A DNA stretch of 25,880 nucleotides from UMGS172 sp045636945 (GTDB lineage Bacteria > Bacillota > Clostridia > Oscillospirales > Acutalibacteraceae), in assembly GCA_045636945.1 (NCBI GenBank), contig JAZTYO010000012.1, positions 1 through 25,880 on the forward strand, written 5' to 3'. Under the pieces are notes generated by a model, which had not been told where the DNA came from, ran no database searches, and worked only from the letters and a program-made list of their open reading frames with translations. The position numbers and the translations under genes were made by a program. Shown here piece after piece: positions 22,295 to 25,880 of the stretch. Each line of letters opens with the position of its first letter. Position 1 is the stretch's first letter.

Positions 22295-24379
22295 TCAAAC
22301 CTTAAACAACAATTCGCCGTAGGTAGAGACGGGCCAATAATCCTCAGCGGTGAGGACCTCGGCGGCATCAACATCGGCTCTCAAGGTTTCCATTAAGGGC
22401 AATACCTTTTCGCGGAAATGCTTTGCCTGTGCGAGACCTGTAAGCGAGGCTGCCTCTTTGTCGGCAATCTCAAGCTCATCGGCATGCTTGAACATCAAAT
22501 CTGTGTACTTGGAAAGCTTGGCGATAAGCGTGATCTCAGCAGTGCAGGGAATTGCCTCCGAAACGCCTTTTTTCGCAAGTACGGTATCACTTAAATCACT
22601 GACGTAGGCGCTGATAGCAGGCAGATATTTCTTTCTGACCATATCAATGGCGGTCAAAGCCTCGATATTAACAGCCTTGGAGTAGTTCTCAAGCAATATC
22701 TCATAGCGTGAACGAATCTCCGACTCGGAATAAACGCCGTGTTTGACAAATACGTCAATGTTCATCTGCTCAATCATCTGTGGCAATGCATCAACGGTTG
22801 AGGTTAAGTTAAGCAGACCTCTGCGTTCGGCCTCCACCTTCCACTCGTTGGAATAGCCGTTGCCGTTGAAAACAACGCGCATATGGTCGTTCATGGTCTT
22901 TCTAACAAGTTCGTTTACGGCATCGGTCAGGTTTTCAACGCCCTCCAAACGGTCAGCATACGAACAAAGAGCCTCAGCAACGATGGTGTTAAGTACAATA
23001 TTGGGGTCGGCAACCGAAGCGGTCGAACCCAGCATTCTGAACTCAAACTTATTACCGGTGAAAGCGAAAGGAGATGTACGGTTGCGGTCGGTGTTATCCT
23101 TGGGGAAGTCGGGCAAAACGTGAACGCCAAGCTTCATTTTACCGGCATCTGCACCGTGGTAAGCAGTACCGTTGATGATAGACTCCAAAATACCCTGCAA
23201 CTCATCACCTAAGAAAATGGAAACGATGGCAGGGGGAGCTTCGGCGGCACCAAGACGGTGGTCGTTTGCGGCAGAAGCAACCGAAACACGCATCATACCC
23301 TGATATTTGTCAACCGCCTTAATAACTGCGGCAAGGAACAAAAGGAACTGTGCATTCTCGGCAGGGGTCTTACCGGGGTCAAGCAGATTAACACCGGTAT
23401 CGGTGGACATTGACCAGTTGTTATGCTTACCGCTGCCGTTTACGCCTGCAAAGGGCTTCTCGTGCAACAGACAAACAAGGTCGTGACGGAGAGCAACCTT
23501 TTTCATCAACTCCATTGTCAACTGGTTGTGGTCAACCGCAACGTTGGTGGTGTTGAAGATAGGTGCAAGCTCGTGCTGTGCGGGAGCAGCCTCGTTGTGC
23601 TTGGTCTTGGCGTGAACACCCATCTTCCAGAGCTCCTCGTCAAGCTCCTTCATATATGCACACACACGGGGCTTTAATGCACCGAAATAGTGGTCTTCCA
23701 TTTCCTGACCCTTGGGGGCAGGCGCACCGAAAAGAGTACGACCGCAATAAAGCAGGTCGGGACGCTCCTCATAGTATTTTTTATCAACAAGGAAATATTC
23801 CTGCTCAGGACCTGCGGTGGTGGTAACACGCTTTACGGTGTCATTACCGAAAAGACGGAGAATTCTCACAGCCTGCTTGCTCAGTGCTTCCATAGAACGG
23901 AGCAGGGGAGTCTTTTTGTCCAAAGCCTCGCCGTTGTAGGAACAGAAAGCGGTGGGAATGCAAAGAGTACCGTCCTTTACAAATGCGCAGGAGGTAGGAT
24001 CCCAAGCAGTGTATCCGCGAGCCTCGCAGGTATCACGAAGACCACCCGAGGGGAACGAAGATGCATCCGATTCACCCTTGATAAGCTCCTTACCCGAAAA
24101 CTCCATAATAACGTGGCCGTCCTCGGTGGGGACGATAAAGCTGTCGTGCTTTTCGGCGGTGATGTTGGTCATAGGCTGGAACCAATGGGTGTAGTGAGTT
24201 GCACCCTTTTCAATGGCCCAATCCTTCATTGCATTTGCAACGGTGTTGGCAATGGTGATGTCCAACGATTTGCCGTCGTGAATGGTCTTTTTCAGAGCTT
24301 TATAGGTTTCCTTAGGCAGTTTTTCTTTCATAACTGCTTCATTGAAAACCTCGCTGCCGAAAATTTCTGCGATTTTCAT
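22295..24379 (-). CDS. glnN: glutamine synthetase type III
   Basis: A 694-residue GSIII, the large dodecameric form found in Bacteroidetes, cyanobacteria and many Clostridia; it joins glutamate and ammonia at the cost of ATP. Family signatures are clear: THWFQPMTNITAEKHDSF near residue 65, GPEQEYFLVD, KHNEAAPAQHELAPIF, NGSGKHNNWSMSTDTG and NRTSPFAFTGNKFEFRMLGS. The length is as expected and no catalytic motif is missing. The start at 24379 is preceded by TGGAGGA. A consensus-like promoter lies upstream (24453-24480), and the leader carries a 16-bp perfect palindrome, so expression is likely controlled there, presumably by nitrogen status. It has its own terminator, separate from ddh. Confidence 0.96.
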   Translation of the reverse strand: MKIAEIFGSEVFNEAVMKEKLPKETYKALKKTIHDGKSLDITIANTVANAMKDWAIEKGATHYTHWFQPMTNITAEKHDSFIVPTEDGHVIMEFSGKELIKGESDASSFPSGGLRDTCEARGYTAWDPTSCAFVKDGTLCIPTAFCSYNGEALDKKTPLLRSMEALSKQAVRILRLFGNDTVKRVTTTAGPEQEYFLVDKKYYEERPDLLYCGRTLFGAPAPKGQEMEDHYFGALKPRVCAYMKELDEELWKMGVHAKTKHNEAAPAQHELAPIFNTTNVAVDHNQLTMELMKKVALRHDLVCLLHEKPFAGVNGSGKHNNWSMSTDTGVNLLDPGKTPAENAQFLLFLAAVIKAVDKYQGMMRVSVASAANDHRLGAAEAPPAIVSIFLGDELQGILESIINGTAYHGADAGKMKLGVHVLPDFPKDNTDRNRTSPFAFTGNKFEFRMLGSTASVADPNIVLNTIVAEALCSYADRLEGVENLTDAVNELVRKTMNDHMRVVFNGNGYSNEWKVEAERRGLLNLTSTVDALPQMIEQMNIDVFVKHGVYSESEIRSRYEILLENYSKAVNIEALTAIDMVRKKYLPAISAYVSDLSDTVLAKKGVSEAIPCTAEITLIAKLSKYTDLMFKHADELEIADKEAASLTGLAQAKHFREKVLPLMETLRADVDAAEVLTAEDYWPVSTYGELLFKV

Positions 24380-24416
24380 AAAAATCCTCCAATAGAGTTT
24401 GCTTAAATACTAAAAT

Positions 24417-24435
24417 AACGACGCCAAGGCGTCGC
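24417..24435 (-). promoter_or_regulatory. palindrome/hairpin in the glnN leader
   Basis: CGACGCC-AA-GGCGTCG (24419-24434) is a perfect dyad between the promoter and start codon of glnN. On the minus strand it is followed by TTATTTTAG, so as RNA it resembles a small terminator with a 4-base loop. It may be an operator or an attenuator. Confidence 0.5.
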
Positions 24436-24452
24436 TCGTAAGTTACCTTGCA

Positions 24453-24480
24453 ATTATACCACGAAAGCGAGAAAAGTCAA
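24453..24480 (-). promoter_or_regulatory. sigma-A promoter of glnN
   Basis: On the minus strand TTGACT (complement of 24475-24480), a 16-base spacer and TATAAT (complement of 24453-24458). The predicted leader is about 65 nt. Confidence 0.75.
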
Positions 24481-24780
24481 CCGAAAACCCTCAAAACATT
24501 ATAAAATTCACCCTTTGCCTGTCTTTTGTTAACATAAATCGGCTTTGGCATTATTTTATTATGTTCACAAGGTCAAAATAATGCTTGATTCTTAATAAAA
24601 TTAACAAAATAAGCCGACTTGTAACGATGAATGGAATGGAAAACTTAAGATTATTAAATAGAAACGTTAAGATGTATTATACTTTCCGACAGACTCACTG
24701 TTGAGGAATGGATAAATCCATTTCCTACAATAACCCTGCGATTTCGTCGTAGTGGAAGGGAATTAAGTGCCCCACCAAAA
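24481..24780. other. intergenic region with unexplained inverted repeats
   Basis: No gene with a ribosome binding site was found in these 300 bases. They hold a perfect 10-bp inverted repeat, GCATTATTTT (24548-24557) and AAAATAATGC (24575-24584), around a 17-base spacer. About 120 bases on are AATGGAT-AA-ATCCATT and a CTAC...GTAG hairpin with a CGATTTCG core (about 24709-24765). The second group resembles a small dispersed repeat rather than a gene. A 67-codon minus-strand frame crosses it, but lacks a start signal and runs through the sleB terminator. Confidence 0.4.
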
Positions 24781-24808
24781 ATAAAAAAGGGCGATTTGTG
24801 AATCGCCC
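24781..24808 (-). terminator. terminator of sleB
   Basis: GGGCGATT (24789-24796) pairs perfectly with AATCGCCC (24801-24808) around TGTG. On the minus strand a run of T follows. It lies about 135 bases past the sleB stop, and the bases between appear to be untranslated. Confidence 0.85.
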
Positions 24809-24943
24809 ATACGTTAATGCCGGAATGATAATATAACAACAAATCAAAAAACAACAAAAGAAAGCAATACAGCTCTTACATTAATAATATTAGAGAAGAA
24901 TGATTGTGAAACTTGTATTGAGTTTTGTTTTTGCTTATATAGG

Positions 24944-25615
24944 TTATGAGCAAAAACGGTGCTTGCCGATGGTTTTGATAAGTGGTCGACTCCATATCCA
25001 TTTGCTTGTTGCGGTAGACGGGTTGAAGTAATAAATAGCACCGCCGCTAGGGTCCATACCATTCAGAGCGTCTCTTGCGGCAGAATATGCACTGTCAGCA
25101 ACGGGTTTGTCAAACTGACCGTCACTAATACAGGTAAAAGCATTTTTCTGATAAATAACACCCGAAATGGAGTTGGGGAAGGATGGGTGCTCAACGCGGT
25201 TTAATACAACCGCACCGACTGCAACCTGACCTGTATATGGCTCGCCTCGGGCTTCTGCCGAAATAAGACGAGCTAATAACTGATAATCCGAAGAGGAATA
25301 TCCGCTGTTATTATTTGTAGAGGTGTCTTTACCCGTGGGCAGACCTATAAGCTCAAGTGTTTTAGGTCCGCATATTCCGTCGGCAGTAACCTTGTGTTTC
25401 TTCTGGAATTTGATTACTGCATTCTTGGTCTTAGTGCCGTATATTCCGTCAACAGAACCGTTGTAATAGCCCCAATCTTTTAAGCGTCGTTGAATGTTAC
25501 GGACCTCGGTACCACGAGAACCCATAGTCGAATATCCGCTCACAGTTACCGGAAATGTCATACATATAATAACTATAGAAATAAACAAAGAAATACATTT
25601 TGATAGTCTACTCAT
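24944..25615 (-). CDS. sleB: SleB-type spore cortex-lytic enzyme
   Basis: A 223-residue secreted cell-wall hydrolase. The ATG at 25615 is chosen because it gives a standard signal peptide (MSRLSKCISLFISIVIICM, cleavage near residue 27) and has GGGTG upstream; the frame runs on to 25756 without a signal. Residues about 31-90 are a PG_binding_1 domain (SRGTEVRNIQRRLKDWGYYN, GIYGTKTKNAVIKFQKKH). Residues about 112-222 are a Hydrolase_2 domain (LLARLISAEARGEPYTGQVA, with the catalytic Glu in SAEARGE, and GGAIYYFNP). SleB is a lytic transglycosylase that attacks the muramic-lactam cortex at germination. The usual partner gene ypeB does not follow. It is a single-gene unit, divergent from the rRNA-type promoter at 25750. 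Confidence 0.88.
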   Translation of the reverse strand: MSRLSKCISLFISIVIICMTFPVTVSGYSTMGSRGTEVRNIQRRLKDWGYYNGSVDGIYGTKTKNAVIKFQKKHKVTADGICGPKTLELIGLPTGKDTSTNNNSGYSSSDYQLLARLISAEARGEPYTGQVAVGAVVLNRVEHPSFPNSISGVIYQKNAFTCISDGQFDKPVADSAYSAARDALNGMDPSGGAIYYFNPSTATSKWIWSRPLIKTIGKHRFCS

Positions 25616-25749
25616 AAAATCACCCGAAATATATTGGTCTTTATACACATTTTTAGCAGTATTTTCGGTATTATACCAAGCGTTTTTACTACTAAAGCCG
25701 ATTGGTCGACATTTTTTTGAAAAAAGTTCAAATTTTCTAAAAAAAAGTG

Positions 25750-25778
25750 TTGACAAATAGGAGAGTGTGTGGTAATAT
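25750..25778 (+). promoter_or_regulatory. strong promoter, probably of an rRNA operon
   Basis: TTGACA (25750-25755), a 17-base spacer and TAATAT (25773-25778), overlapping a second TATAAT (25776-25781). No open frame follows in the remaining 100 bases. Confidence 0.75.
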
Positions 25779-25781
25779 AAT

Positions 25782-25880
25782 CGAGCGCCTCACGGGAGGG
25801 CAGGTTAAAAGAGCCTGACAGAGAACGGTTTTGTAGCCGGTCGAACGAAGAGAGCGCAAGAGCGGACCTTGAAAATTAAA
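25782..25880 (+). other. probable rRNA operon leader running off the window
   Basis: A G/A-rich, non-coding transcript start with short hairpins ends in GACCTTGAAAATTAAA, a sequence type common directly before rRNA genes in Firmicutes (boxA-like processing leader). No 16S sequence is reached, so a tRNA cluster or another stable RNA remains possible. Draft contigs often break here. Confidence 0.55.

Noticed and set aside
24654..24857. 67-codon minus-strand frame between glnN and sleB
   Set aside because: It runs through the sleB terminator, has no ribosome binding site, and covers the hairpin-rich repeat region; no recognisable domain.
1..25880. CRISPR arrays, insertion sequences, prophage genes, tRNA genes
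   Set aside because: No regularly spaced direct repeats, transposase or integrase, or cloverleaf with a TTCGANNC-type arm was seen on either strand.

Overview
The window looks like a chromosomal segment of an anaerobic, spore-forming member of the Clostridia, probably an uncultured Oscillospiraceae/Ruminococcaceae-type gut or rumen bacterium. The signs are: Gram-positive ribosome binding sites and sigma-A promoters, T-box riboswitches, spore genes (a SleB-type cortex hydrolase and two CotF-type coat proteins), diaminopimelate dehydrogenase, type III glutamine synthetase, and a ferredoxin-dependent 2-oxoacid oxidoreductase. The taxon is inferred from gene content, not from a marker gene. The right edge ends in what looks like an rRNA-operon leader.

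Layout. 1-1000: the first codons of a leftward gene, then a divergent pair (SLOG-like protein and small XRE regulator) sharing a short operator-like dyad. 1079-4560: a leftward group consisting of a lipoprotein, an unusual ECF sigma factor carrying its own membrane anchor and a large predicted extracellular domain, a 49-residue protein, and a small Met/His-rich membrane protein. 4603-18312: the main locus. Three consecutive transcription units each begin with a TTGACA-17-TATAAT promoter and a T-box riboswitch. By aligning the specifier loops I read CTC (Leu), ATC (Ile) and GTA (Val). Unit 1 encodes a LeuA homologue that has lost its metal site, a TIM-barrel/acyl-CoA synthetase fusion and a metal-dependent amidohydrolase. 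Unit 2 encodes an HTH-cupin-acyl-CoA synthetase fusion. Unit 3 encodes a paralogue of that fusion, a P-loop ATPase, a 2[4Fe-4S] ferredoxin and the alpha, beta and gamma subunits of a VOR/KOR-type 2-oxoacid:ferredoxin oxidoreductase. 18503-20416: a DUF4965/glutaminase-like protein. 20542-20986: two small CotF-like proteins. 21032-24379 (leftward): ddh and glnN. 24944-25615 (leftward): sleB. 25750-25880: a strong promoter and presumed rRNA leader.

How the main locus may work (inference): T-boxes switch genes on when a particular tRNA is uncharged, so this locus should be anabolic. Three acyl-CoA synthetases under Leu, Ile and Val control plus one shared VOR fit biosynthesis of branched-chain amino acids by activation and reductive carboxylation of isovalerate, 2-methylbutyrate and isobutyrate, a physiology known biochemically from rumen anaerobes. 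The HTH-cupin-ligase fusions could also act as regulators, as BirA does for biotin. This trio is the most interesting thing in the window.
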